This document shows positions 1-8,033 of a stretch of 64,000 bases of DNA, piece after piece (the stretch's first letter is position 1; each line of letters starts with the position of its first letter). The notes beneath the pieces are model-generated. The model was not told the DNA's origin. It saw only the letters and a list, made by a program, of their open reading frames with translations, and made no database searches. Both the position numbers and the translations under genes were made by a program. Source of the stretch: Thermogemmata fonticola. GTDB taxonomy: Bacteria; Planctomycetota; Planctomycetia; Gemmatales; Gemmataceae. The stretch covers positions 434,001 to 498,000 of the forward strand of contig NZ_JACEFB010000001.1 of NCBI RefSeq assembly GCF_013694095.1, in the 5' to 3' direction.

Positions 1-1273
1 GCCAGCGCTGGAGTTGTAAGAGTTCCTCATCGACTTCCGGTCCGGTTGGCCCGCCCAAGAGGCGGACGTTGGTCAGCTTGACTTCATCCCGGCCTGGGCG
101 GAACCCCACGGCTTGTTTGATAATCTCCTCGGCATCCTGGAGGCTGATGACAGTTTGGCCCTCTGCGGCGGGAGTCAGGTCCACCAGGGCAGCCACCGTC
201 AGGCGGGTGATAGCGCCGCGCCCATCTTCCAGGTCCCGGATCGAGCGGGACACGAGATAGTCGGTCTGGATCACTTCTTCACTGGAGGTACCTCCTCCCG
301 TACCCGGCGGTGCAGGTGGTGCGCCGGCACGGACCACATTGCTGGCAGCACCCGCTATGCCCCGTGCTGTCGTTGCAGATGAGCGGATAGTGGTCAAGCG
401 TTCGGCTCCAACCGCTCGTTCGTCTGGATAGTAAGTTTCGCGCCGTTCCTTTACCTTCTGGAAGTTGATATCTGCACTCACCCGCACAATGGCGCGTCCT
501 GGCCCCAAGTGCTGGGCCAAGAGTTGCTCAGCTTTAGTCGCCAAATAGTTCTCCAGTTCCCGGCGGTATTCCAATTGCGGCGTCGGCAGCTCCTCGCGTT
601 CCCCCATGTGAGGGTCGGAGAGCAGCCGGCCCGTGGAGTCCACAACGGTTACATTTTCCGGCTTGAGTCCCTCTACCGAACGGGCCACGAGCGAGACGAT
701 GCTTTGAGCCATCGACCGGCTCAGGCTCGCTCCGGGTTTGAGAGTGATAACCACACTTGCCGTAGGGGGGCGTTGATCGCGGACAAACGGCGTCGGTTCC
801 GGACGGGCAATGAGGACACGAGCCGCTCGCACCGGTTCCAATTGCATGATAGCTCGCGCCAGCTCGGCTTGCAGCGCCCGCTGGTAATTGACACTCTGCA
901 CAAAGGGCGTCGCCACCAGCGAGGTCTCGTCGAATAACTCGTATCCCTTCCCGCCGCTGCGGGGCAGACCTTCCGCTGCCAACGTGACGCGGGCTTCTGC
1001 AAAGCGGTGTTCCGGTACCTCGATCCCTGTCCCGCCTTGAACCAAGCGGTAAGGTATGTTGGCGGAAGAGAGGCGTGCCCGGATGGCAGCGATTTCCTCC
1101 GGCGGCAGATCGGTGAACAAGGGTCGATAGGCGGAAGTTTGCGAGAGGTAGGCTACCAGCAACAGGGCTGCAACGGCTCCTACAGTCGCTGAAATGATCA
1201 AGACACGCCGGGCCAGGCTCAACCCCGCCCAGTACTGCCGCACCTGCTGCCAGAATCGCCGAAGAGTTTCCAT
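1..1273 (-). CDS. fliF: Flagellar M-ring protein FliF (C-terminus cut by window edge)
   Basis: FliF forms the MS ring in the inner membrane, the base on which the flagellar motor and export gate assemble. The first 424 codons lie in the window. After a short cytoplasmic N-terminus there is a membrane helix at about residues 19-44, then the YscJ/FliF-type ring domain (FTDLPPEEIAAI, SYRPLF-like start, GLPRSGGKGYELFDE near 110-125, VARSVEGLKPENVTVVDS near 195-210). The usual length is about 550 residues, so the second membrane helix and the FliG-binding tail are off the edge. ATG at 1273; 57 bp follow fliE, in the operon flgB-flgC-fliE-fliF. Identification is from family motifs that I recognise. 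Confidence 0.95.
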   Translation of the reverse strand, partial: METLRRFWQQVRQYWAGLSLARRVLIISATVGAVAALLLVAYLSQTSAYRPLFTDLPPEEIAAIRARLSSANIPYRLVQGGTGIEVPEHRFAEARVTLAAEGLPRSGGKGYELFDETSLVATPFVQSVNYQRALQAELARAIMQLEPVRAARVLIARPEPTPFVRDQRPPTASVVITLKPGASLSRSMAQSIVSLVARSVEGLKPENVTVVDSTGRLLSDPHMGEREELPTPQLEYRRELENYLATKAEQLLAQHLGPGRAIVRVSADINFQKVKERRETYYPDERAVGAERLTTIRSSATTARGIAGAASNVVRAGAPPAPPGTGGGTSSEEVIQTDYLVSRSIRDLEDGRGAITRLTVAALVDLTPAAEGQTVISLQDAEEIIKQAVGFRPGRDEVKLTNVRLLGGPTGPEVDEELLQLQRW

Positions 1274-1330
1274 GCTGCACCTGCGTCATGCTTGGGTGAA
1301 CAGCGGGGGGGTGCGCGGATCTGTGCCGCA

Positions 1331-1645
1331 TCACACCTGCATGCGCATGACTTCCTGGTAGGCCTCACTCAGGCGGTTACGCAGCTCCAGAATCAGGCGG
1401 AAGGAAAGGTCCGCTTGGGCAACCGCCAAGGCCACGGTATGCAAGTCCTGGGCTTGACCTGTGGCGAGGTCCCGTACCGCAGCATCTGCTGCTTGATGCG
1501 CCTTCTGATGCTGCCCGAGGACGCCCTGGAGCAGCAGGCCGAAACCGCTTCCCGCCCCAGGAACGGCTCCTGCTCTCACTTCGGCCCCCTCGACAGGTAC
1601 CAGCGGCGATAGGCGGCCTAAGGGAGTAAGTCCGGGGATTGCCAT
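1331..1645 (-). CDS. fliE: Flagellar hook-basal body complex protein FliE
   Basis: FliE links the MS ring to the proximal rod. The protein has 104 residues, the usual FliE length. The C-terminal two thirds carry the family signature: a helical stretch with VALAVAQADLSFRLILELR and the terminal RLSEAYQEVMRMQV, which fits the conserved NKLVEAYQEVMRMQV end. The N-terminal 35 residues are Gly/Pro/Ala-rich and variable, as is normal. It starts directly after the flgC stop (2-bp spacing) and precedes fliF, so the three genes are surely co-transcribed. Confidence 0.95.
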   Translation of the reverse strand: MAIPGLTPLGRLSPLVPVEGAEVRAGAVPGAGSGFGLLLQGVLGQHQKAHQAADAAVRDLATGQAQDLHTVALAVAQADLSFRLILELRNRLSEAYQEVMRMQV

Positions 1646-1647
1646 GA

Positions 1648-2082
1648 TTATCCTCGCAGTAACGTCAAAGCCAGTTCATTGAGCTGGCGAAACACTTGGG
1701 CCGTGCGGAAGTTAGCCTCATAGGCCCGCGCGGCGGTGATTAGGTTGACCATCTCGATGGGCAACTGAACGTTCGGGAAAGCGACATAGCCGTTTTCGTC
1801 AGCATCGGGGTGGCCCGGCATGTAAAGCCGAATCGGCTCGGTGGGGTCCTCGACCAGCTCCGCGGCACGTACCCCGCCCAAGGCTGGAGCTTCCCCGGCA
1901 CGTTGGGGGCGGCGCAGCACCTCCTCGAACACCACATCGAGCCGCCGGTAAGGTCCGCCTCGACTCGAGCGCGTCGTCTGGGCATTGGCGATGTTATTGG
2001 CGATGACCTCCATGCGGAAGCGCTCCGCGGCCATGCCGGAGGCACTGATACTGCTGGCCTGAAACATATCATAAAAGGCCAT
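1648..2082 (-). CDS. flgC: Flagellar basal-body rod protein FlgC
   Basis: FlgC is a proximal rod subunit outside the inner membrane. Residues 1-35 hold the rod-protein N-terminal motif (SASGMAAERFRMEVIANNIANAQT), and the C-terminus ends with the coiled segment VNLITAARAYEANFRTAQVF typical of rod and hook proteins. Length 144 residues, as usual for FlgC. A frame opening at 2100 exists, but the ATG at 2082 (MAFYDMF) is preceded by AGGAAGGGAG at good spacing, so that start is preferred. It sits between flgB and fliE. Confidence 0.94.
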   Translation of the reverse strand: MAFYDMFQASSISASGMAAERFRMEVIANNIANAQTTRSSRGGPYRRLDVVFEEVLRRPQRAGEAPALGGVRAAELVEDPTEPIRLYMPGHPDADENGYVAFPNVQLPIEMVNLITAARAYEANFRTAQVFRQLNELALTLLRG

Positions 2083-2201
2083 AGCTCCCTTCCTCTGCAC
2101 CCCTTCCTGACCTTCGGCGGACGCTCAGCCAGCGTAACGGAAGTCTCAGCAGACCAGACCAGATGATCGGTCACTAGGCCGCTGTCACTGCCCTGCCGCT
2201 C

Positions 2202-2555
2202 TCACCGTCCTGTGACGGCTGATCGCAGCGAGGCAAGCCGGCTTGCTAAAACTTGGGCCGCAGCCTGATAGAGCAAAGCGTTGCGATTCAAATCATTCAT
2301 TTCACGTTCGATGTCCACCGTGTTCCCGTCCATCCGCATGGGACCATCAACGATCACGATGCGCGGCTGAACGCGGCGGAGATCCATTCCCGGTTGATCC
2401 AAGGCCTGAGCCAGGAACTCCTCGAAGACAACGGCTCGCCGTCGATAACCCGGCGTGTTCACATTGGCCACATTTTGGGCAATCACTTGATGCCGGAAGG
2501 CGGCACCATCCAGCACGCGGGCCAGCAAATCTACTCCAAAGGCTGCGGGTGTCAT
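2202..2555 (-). CDS. flgB: Flagellar basal-body rod protein FlgB
   Basis: FlgB is the innermost proximal rod subunit. The 117-residue protein has the rod motif near residues 22-38 (HQVIAQNVANVNTPGYRR) and a C-terminal helix (MNDLNRNALLYQAAAQVLASRL) that matches FlgB. It is the first gene of the minus-strand flagellar operon; 119 bp separate it from flgC. Only a weak AGGA lies before the ATG. A TAAAGTTA/CCGATA pair resembling a flagellar sigma28 promoter sits just upstream and would leave almost no leader. The divergent fliK-like gene starts 138 bp away. Confidence 0.94.
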   Translation of the reverse strand: MTPAAFGVDLLARVLDGAAFRHQVIAQNVANVNTPGYRRRAVVFEEFLAQALDQPGMDLRRVQPRIVIVDGPMRMDGNTVDIEREMNDLNRNALLYQAAAQVLASRLASLRSAVTGR

Positions 2556-2677
2556 ATTTCCTGTATCGGTCTGTATCTGGGCTAACTTTAGCGGTTGTAA
2601 TGGCCAGTATGACTTTGACTATTATTCCGGTTATCCTGTGCGAAACTCCCAAGCCAAGTGCTCTCAAGCGGCGAATA

Positions 2678-2687
2678 TGCTAAAGTG
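2678..2687 (+). promoter_or_regulatory. Extended -10 promoter element abutting the fliK-like start
   Basis: TGCTAAAGTG reads as an extended -10 (TGn + TAAAGT). Six bases separate TAAAGT from the ATG at 2693, so transcription would begin at or next to the start codon, giving a leaderless message. No recognisable -35 hexamer or Shine-Dalgarno is present. The same 10-mer occurs at 34943 upstream of the sigma54 activator gene. Confidence 0.4.
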
Positions 2688-2692
2688 GACAT

Positions 2693-4315
2693 ATGCAGGT
2701 ACCGGCACCGGATTGGGCGGCATCGTTGCCAACCTCTCTCGCGACCGCGACGCTGACGGCCCGTGTGGAACGGGGCGACCTAGCCGCGTTGCCTGTCGGG
2801 GAACTGCTCCAGGCTGTGGTGGTGAAGGTGGAAGGGGGCGCCGCCACCTTGCTCGTTCAAGGCCGGGAGTTCGTGATTCGTCCTTCAGAGCAAATGCAAC
2901 CCGGCACGGTTTGGCTTCTGCGCCGCCCCTTAGGGGAATCAGGCCAGCAGGTCGAGTATTTGGCATCCAGCGCCCCCTCTTCCTCCCCTGGACCTCCAGG
3001 CCACGCGGCACGACCAATCACTTCGACCAACCGCGCAGAAACGTCGCCAGTTGCTCCTCAACTCTCCGGGAACACTTTGCCCCTTCCCCCTGCGTTGACC
3101 GCTATGGTGTCCACCCATTCCGCCCGGCCTCAGCTCGTCGAGGTGCAGGAACAGGTATCACCCCAAACCTATCGCATCACCTGGTTTGGCCAGACAATCC
3201 TTGCGCGAAGCGAACAACCGCTCTTACCGCAGCACCAACATTTGGTACAGTTCGAGCTGCGGCCTGACGGCTTGTGGCTGCTCCGACCTGCTGAGACCGC
3301 TCAATCCCCGCGCCTCCTGGCGGCGGCTTTGCTCAGCCAACTTCCCCCTGCTGATTTGGCTCCGGCCCTCGCCGACTTACATCAGACTCTCATGGGGCGC
3401 ACCCTGGTCGCATCATTTCCCACCGTTTTAGAAGGAGCAGCGGCTGAACATGTAGGGCCATCGGCAGATACCACATTGCGCCTTCTCCGAGATGTTCAGG
3501 CGGCATTGGAGTCATTTTGGCCTTCGGAACTGCGGCCTTTGACGGCCCAACAGTTGCGGCAACTCGTGGAGAACGGCGGCTTATTGTACGAGGCACGTTT
3601 GAGCAGTGCGCTGAGTGCCAGTCCACCACCAACTGATCCCCGTTCGGCTTCGCTTGGCGCTGGGGGGGACGCTCCGGGTCCTCCGATTCAAGCCCTAGCC
3701 CCCAACCTGGAGCATGCCGCCGCTCGCCATCCCTTGGTTTCGAATGATCTCAAGGGCAGCCTGCTCCGCCTCATCCAGTCCCCCAGCGGAGGCGGGGAAC
3801 CCACACTACAAGCCGCTGTACTGCCCGCTTTGCAGAGCATCGTTTCCCTTCAGGCGGCAAATATCCTCGCGGGCCATCAAGGAACCTCTTACTGGTTGCA
3901 AGTCCCCTTCCCCGATGGTTCGGCCTGGCGCACTCTTTACATGGCGGTGCAACCGGAGTATCCCTTCTCTGTGGAGGACCCTGCCCCGCGGAATAAGTCC
4001 TCCTTCTCCTCCACTATGCAGCGTTTTCACATTCTGATCCATGCACCTTTAGATACTCTAGGGAATGCATGGATCGATATAACGCTTCATGGGGATCGTC
4101 TCCATGCGGTTCTGTATTTTGAGCGTGAGGTAGCATTACAACAGGCTTTAGCGCTGCAAGGAGAATTGCATCAGATGCTACAAGACTCGGATTTTACGCA
4201 GATTGGGATCGAGTTTCGTTCTGCGGCGGACTTGCCCGCTCGTCATCGTCAGCATGCCGAAGCCATGCGTCAGGTCCGCCCGCCTTCCTTACACTTGGTG
4301 GATTGGGAGGTTTAG
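2693..4315 (+). CDS. FliK-like flagellar hook-length control protein
   Basis: A 540-residue protein whose C-terminal part (about 440-525) looks like the FliK/Flg_hook domain: a strand-rich stretch with PLDTLGNAWIDITLHGDRL, then VLYFEREVALQQALALQGEL and a final FTQIGIEFRSA. The first 430 residues are variable, rich in Pro, Ala, Ser and Gln, as in FliK rulers. It stands divergent from flgB and 3 bp before an FlhB-like gene; FliK and FlhB act together in the switch of export substrate. The start has no clear ribosome binding site and lies 6 bp after a -10-like element. Assignment is by domain appearance and context; sequence identity to known FliK will be low. Confidence 0.75.
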   Translation: MQVPAPDWAASLPTSLATATLTARVERGDLAALPVGELLQAVVVKVEGGAATLLVQGREFVIRPSEQMQPGTVWLLRRPLGESGQQVEYLASSAPSSSPGPPGHAARPITSTNRAETSPVAPQLSGNTLPLPPALTAMVSTHSARPQLVEVQEQVSPQTYRITWFGQTILARSEQPLLPQHQHLVQFELRPDGLWLLRPAETAQSPRLLAAALLSQLPPADLAPALADLHQTLMGRTLVASFPTVLEGAAAEHVGPSADTTLRLLRDVQAALESFWPSELRPLTAQQLRQLVENGGLLYEARLSSALSASPPPTDPRSASLGAGGDAPGPPIQALAPNLEHAAARHPLVSNDLKGSLLRLIQSPSGGGEPTLQAAVLPALQSIVSLQAANILAGHQGTSYWLQVPFPDGSAWRTLYMAVQPEYPFSVEDPAPRNKSSFSSTMQRFHILIHAPLDTLGNAWIDITLHGDRLHAVLYFEREVALQQALALQGELHQMLQDSDFTQIGIEFRSAADLPARHRQHAEAMRQVRPPSLHLVDWEV

Positions 4316-4318
4316 AGC

Positions 4319-4591
4319 ATGGCTCAAGCCCCGCGACCGCAGGCTGTGGCCTTACGTTACGATCCTGAGCGTGATGCCGCCCCCAAGGTCGTCGCCAAGG
4401 GCCAAGGGCGATGGGCCGAACAGATCGTGCGCACCGCCCGGCAGCATTATGTTCCTATCCATCATGATCCGCAGCTTGTGCGAGTCCTCAGTCACTTGCG
4501 CTTGGATCAGGAAATCCCGCCGCAGTTGTACCAGGCCGTGGCTGCTGTGTTGGCCTTCCTCTACCGCGTCCAACAACAACCCCGACGCTGA
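4319..4591 (+). CDS. FlhB C-terminal domain homologue (FhlB/YlqH type)
   Basis: This 90-residue soluble protein matches the cytoplasmic C-terminal domain of the export-gate protein FlhB: AVALRYDPERDAAPKVVAKG at residues 10-29 followed by a helix with IVRTARQHYVPIHHDPQLVRVL. It begins at the point that follows the NPTH autocleavage site of full FlhB, so the cleavable segment and membrane part are missing. Such free-standing domains are known beside fliK in several phyla and can partly replace the FlhB fragment. A GGGAGG site lies 9 bp before ATG, inside the end of the fliK-like gene, so the pair is co-translated. Confidence 0.85.
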   Translation: MAQAPRPQAVALRYDPERDAAPKVVAKGQGRWAEQIVRTARQHYVPIHHDPQLVRVLSHLRLDQEIPPQLYQAVAAVLAFLYRVQQQPRR

Positions 4592-4610
4592 TGCCCCCAG
4601 AGATCAGGAT

Positions 4611-4631
4611 TCAATCTATAAATAGACTTGA
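4611..4631. repeat. Short AT-rich inverted repeat between convergent genes
   Basis: TCAA-TCTAT and ATAGA-c-TTGA face each other around AA, in a locally AT-rich stretch between the ends of the FhlB and isocitrate dehydrogenase genes. There is no adjacent T-run, so it is at best a weak bidirectional terminator. Confidence 0.25.
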
Positions 4632-4726
4632 TATATCTACACAACAGGAATTCATAATCCATGTCTCTCTGGCATATCGACTTTCTTCTTCTCTAAGGCA
4701 GTGTACTATTCCTGTGTTGTCACCCA

Positions 4727-5770
4727 TTAGGAGAGTTTGTCCAGAATAGCATCGGTGAACTGGGTGGTCGAAGCCGAGCCGCCCAGGTCCTGCGTGCGAA
4801 CAGTTCCCTCCTTCAAGACGCCCACGATCGCCCGGCGCAGACGTTCGGCGACTGCTGCTTGACCCACGTCTTGGAGCATCTCCAGGGCCGGCATTAGCAG
4901 GGGCAACGGATTGGCAGTGTCAGGAGGAACGCTTTCGTATCCCGCTCCATAAACGGCCTCATAAACCCGCAGGTCTGGCCCGAAGTTGATGGCAGCGGTC
5001 CCGCTGATCCCGCCGATCAAACCGGCACCCAGATCGGAGAGCAAGTCCCCGTAGAGGTTGCCCACCGCCAGAACATCAAAGCGGGAGGGGCGGCTGACCA
5101 ATTGCATGCATGTGTTGTCGACAATCAAGTCCCGGCTGACTAGATCGGGATATTCCAGGGCGATCTCGCGAAAACAATCTAGGAACAGGCCATCCGCCAG
5201 CTTCAGGATGTTGGCTTTGTGGATGCAATGGACGGTCCGGCGGCCCCGTTGCCGGGCTAGCTCGAACGTAAAGCGGAAGAAGCGGCGGCACGCTGCCGCG
5301 GTGACAATCTTGAAACTTTGGACGACTCCCGGAATGATTTCATGCTCGGCTGTGGCGTACAGATCTTCAGTGATTTCCCGCACGAGCAGAATATCGACGT
5401 GGTCAAAGCGAGCCGGAATCCCTGGCAGATTCCGGATCAGCCGCACCGAGGCAAACAGCCCTAACGCGCGGCGGAAGGCTACGTTGTAATTCCCACTGAG
5501 GGCCGAGTGCCGCAGCGGCAGGGCTTCTTCCGGCGAAGGGGTCACATGGGGAGGAGGAGGCAACAATTTGGTCTTGAGTGCCAGGCCGTTGGCGCGCACC
5601 GCTTCGATGGTCTCCTCCGGCAGGGGCGGCAAGCCACGCTCCAAGGCGGCACGACCGGCATAGTGAGTCTCCAGATGCACATCTGCCTCCGCCGCCACCA
5701 GCAAACGGCGCAGGGCTTGCTCCTGATCGTAACCAACCCCCCCTCCTTGTACAAACACGACCCTGGGCAT
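4727..5770 (-). CDS. NAD-dependent isocitrate dehydrogenase family protein
   Basis: Belongs to the beta-decarboxylating isocitrate/isopropylmalate dehydrogenase family and probably oxidises isocitrate to 2-oxoglutarate in the TCA cycle. Evidence for the IDH3-like branch: SGNYNVAFRRALGLFASVR (substrate serine and arginines, near residues 100-118), VREITEDLYATAEHEI and GVVQSFKIVT (near 137-165), CIHKANILKLADGLF with the catalytic lysine, DNTCMQLV, and the metal-binding aspartates of NLYGDLLSDL. Oddly, the nucleotide-site glycine loop reads GGGVGYD where the family has GDGIGPE. The ATG at 5770 follows GGGAG; a longer frame begins at 5806. Homoisocitrate or isopropylmalate activity cannot be excluded. 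It stands alone on its strand. Confidence 0.85.
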   Translation of the reverse strand: MPRVVFVQGGGVGYDQEQALRRLLVAAEADVHLETHYAGRAALERGLPPLPEETIEAVRANGLALKTKLLPPPPHVTPSPEEALPLRHSALSGNYNVAFRRALGLFASVRLIRNLPGIPARFDHVDILLVREITEDLYATAEHEIIPGVVQSFKIVTAAACRRFFRFTFELARQRGRRTVHCIHKANILKLADGLFLDCFREIALEYPDLVSRDLIVDNTCMQLVSRPSRFDVLAVGNLYGDLLSDLGAGLIGGISGTAAINFGPDLRVYEAVYGAGYESVPPDTANPLPLLMPALEMLQDVGQAAVAERLRRAIVGVLKEGTVRTQDLGGSASTTQFTDAILDKLS

Positions 5771-6021
5771 GCCTGGTCTCCCGCTTGGGAAAATTTTCGT
5801 CATCATCCCGCTGGACAGGCTCGAAACGCCGATACTCTCACCGGACTAGGGACATCTTATGGCGCCTGCGGAAGGGATCACGGAGGGGAAGCGCAAAAGT
5901 GTCGCCCTTGCCCCGCCTTACTGCTTTGCAGCCGCTGCGGTCTCATTTCGCATCGGAGAGAGGATGAACATGGATGGAACAGCTGCGAAGGAAAAGTAGG
6001 ATGGGGCTGATGTTGAGGGAA

Positions 6022-7998
6022 TCAGCCGTCTGTTTGCTGCCGAGAGGTCCACTGGCGCGGCAGCCGAAGGCGGAATGTGCTTCCGACTTCCGGCTGGCTT
6101 TCCACCTCAATCGTGCCGCCTAGACGTTCGACATATTCTTTGACAATGGCCAATCCCAAGCCGGCGTGGACTCCTGCGGCATGGCGGGAGGCATCCGCCC
6201 GGTAGAAGCGCTCGAAAATCTTTTCCATGACCTCCGGCGTCATCCCGATCCCGGTATCGCGGACCTGCACGATCACCTCGTGTTGCTGAGTCCAGATAGA
6301 TAGTTCCACCAATCCCCCTGGCCGATTGTACTCCACTGCATTATGGAGCAGGTTCGTGAGCACTTCGCGCAACTTTCCGGCATCGGTTTCCATCACCAAG
6401 TCCGAGGGCACGTCATAATCGATCGTGATCTGATTCGTGGAGGCGAGCGGCCGAATGACCGCGACGCAAGCGGAAGCCAGTTCGTGAACCTGCACGGGGC
6501 CGATATCCAAACGGTCGTTTCCGGCGTCGAGTGTCGCCAAGGTCATGATGCGTTCGACCAGTTGACCCAACTGCCGGGCGATCAGGCGGCATTCTTGCAG
6601 GCAGGTGCGATACTGTTCCGGATCGCGCGGCTTCATCAAGGCGACATCCAGCGTAGCCAACAAGGCGGCGATGGGAGTGCGCAACTCGTGGGAGATGTCT
6701 GCCACCGCTTGCTTTTCGCGGGCGAAGGCTCGGCGCAAGAGGTCGAGGGTCTGGGTCAACCGGGCGTGAATCGGCGCCAGCTCCGCCGACAGGTCCGAAC
6801 CGTCATGGGGGAGTTTGAAATCTTTTTCGGACACCCGGCTGACAGCATCCGAAAGTTTGCCGAGGGGTCGCAATCCCCGTCCGACCAGTAGGGGTCCGCC
6901 AGCCGCCACAGCCAGAAAAGCTACAAGGCCGACACCGGCGATCCGTTGGCGGAGTTGATGGCGCACCGCTTCGATGTCGGCGGTCAGCTCCGCCAGTTCG
7001 CGGTCCCGTTCCTCGGCGAGTTGTTGCAGGCGGTGTTGAATCTCCCGATCTGGCCGGGCGCATTGGACGTAGATGCGCGGCAAGCCAGCCGTCCCGGAGG
7101 CGGCCGGTGGCAAGCCGATGCCGCCTGCTGCCGCCCACGCTCCCCAAGCTCCGAGCAAGGATCGCTGCGGCCAATCGCGCCGCCGTGGCGGCGAACGTAG
7201 AAAATACGGCACCTTATAGACCACCCGCCGCACTTTCTCACCATCCGGTTGCAACTCTACCGTCCCGAATGTCCAGTCGATCAGATTTTCCGCCTCCACA
7301 AGACGCTGAGCATCTCCGCCGCTCGAACTTCGGCTTTCCAGGTCGCTGGGGTTGAAGGGTAACTTGCGGCTCCCCAAGGAACGGGAACGCCATTCTCGAC
7401 CACCCGTCGTGTTGATCTGGAAGTAATCGCTGCTGCCTTTATCGTCATCGAAGTGCTGGATGAACTCCTCCGGCAACGGGAGATTGCCGAAGTAGAATTG
7501 CACCCAAGCGAAGTGATGTGGCAGAGGCCGGCGGAAGGTGACGAGCGGCGGACTTCCCCCCCCAGCCGGCGGACCGCTCCCTCCTGCGCCGCTCCCCAAA
7601 GAAGGGGGCGAACCACCTCCGCCGGTTGGCACGGGGAGTACCGGGACACTCCCGGATGTGGGAACGGCCCAGAGACCCGGCTGCGACGTCAGAAACATCA
7701 GGGGACTGACCGCTGTCACGGTGGGGAATTTGACCGCTTCGATCTCATAGCTCTGGCCGTAATGCAACTGCATGACATTGGCCAGCTCGCGCGCCTTGTC
7801 GAAGAGAATCTGATCAATCTGGGCCTGTTCCCGGCGGACATTCTCCTCGTAACGGGACAGGATGAGGTGCTGTCCGGCTTCTTCCCGCGCTGCAAACGCC
7901 TGCATCGCCGCCTGGTCGATGACGAACCACACCCCGGCCAGCATCAGGGCCACCAAAAGCAACAGGTACAACGTCAAAGAGCGGCGGATCGAACGCAT
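6022..7998 (-). CDS. Membrane sensor histidine kinase
   Basis: Sensor of the two-component pair with the preceding regulator gene (35-bp gap). Layout: membrane helix at about 8-28; a large extracytoplasmic domain of some 320 residues interrupted by a Gly/Pro/Ser-rich tract near 120-150; second helix near 350-375; HAMP linker; HisKA with SHELRTP, phospho-accepting His437; HATPase with LLHNAVEYN (N box), DTGIGM (G1) and GLGLAIV (G2). The C-terminal ATPase region is complete. The sensed signal is not evident. The low-complexity tract inside the sensor domain is unusual for this class. It autophosphorylates and should pass phosphate to Asp51 of the neighbouring regulator. Confidence 0.93.
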   Translation of the reverse strand: MRSIRRSLTLYLLLLVALMLAGVWFVIDQAAMQAFAAREEAGQHLILSRYEENVRREQAQIDQILFDKARELANVMQLHYGQSYEIEAVKFPTVTAVSPLMFLTSQPGLWAVPTSGSVPVLPVPTGGGGSPPSLGSGAGGSGPPAGGGSPPLVTFRRPLPHHFAWVQFYFGNLPLPEEFIQHFDDDKGSSDYFQINTTGGREWRSRSLGSRKLPFNPSDLESRSSSGGDAQRLVEAENLIDWTFGTVELQPDGEKVRRVVYKVPYFLRSPPRRRDWPQRSLLGAWGAWAAAGGIGLPPAASGTAGLPRIYVQCARPDREIQHRLQQLAEERDRELAELTADIEAVRHQLRQRIAGVGLVAFLAVAAGGPLLVGRGLRPLGKLSDAVSRVSEKDFKLPHDGSDLSAELAPIHARLTQTLDLLRRAFAREKQAVADISHELRTPIAALLATLDVALMKPRDPEQYRTCLQECRLIARQLGQLVERIMTLATLDAGNDRLDIGPVQVHELASACVAVIRPLASTNQITIDYDVPSDLVMETDAGKLREVLTNLLHNAVEYNRPGGLVELSIWTQQHEVIVQVRDTGIGMTPEVMEKIFERFYRADASRHAAGVHAGLGLAIVKEYVERLGGTIEVESQPEVGSTFRLRLPRQWTSRQQTDG

Positions 7999-8033
7999 AA
8001 CCTGTCAAGCCACCGGGTAGTCCTCCGGCCTCC

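Noticed and set aside
534-1334. 266-codon open frame on the minus strand
   Set aside because: It is the wrong frame of fliF; the true frame reads clear FliF sequence from 1273.
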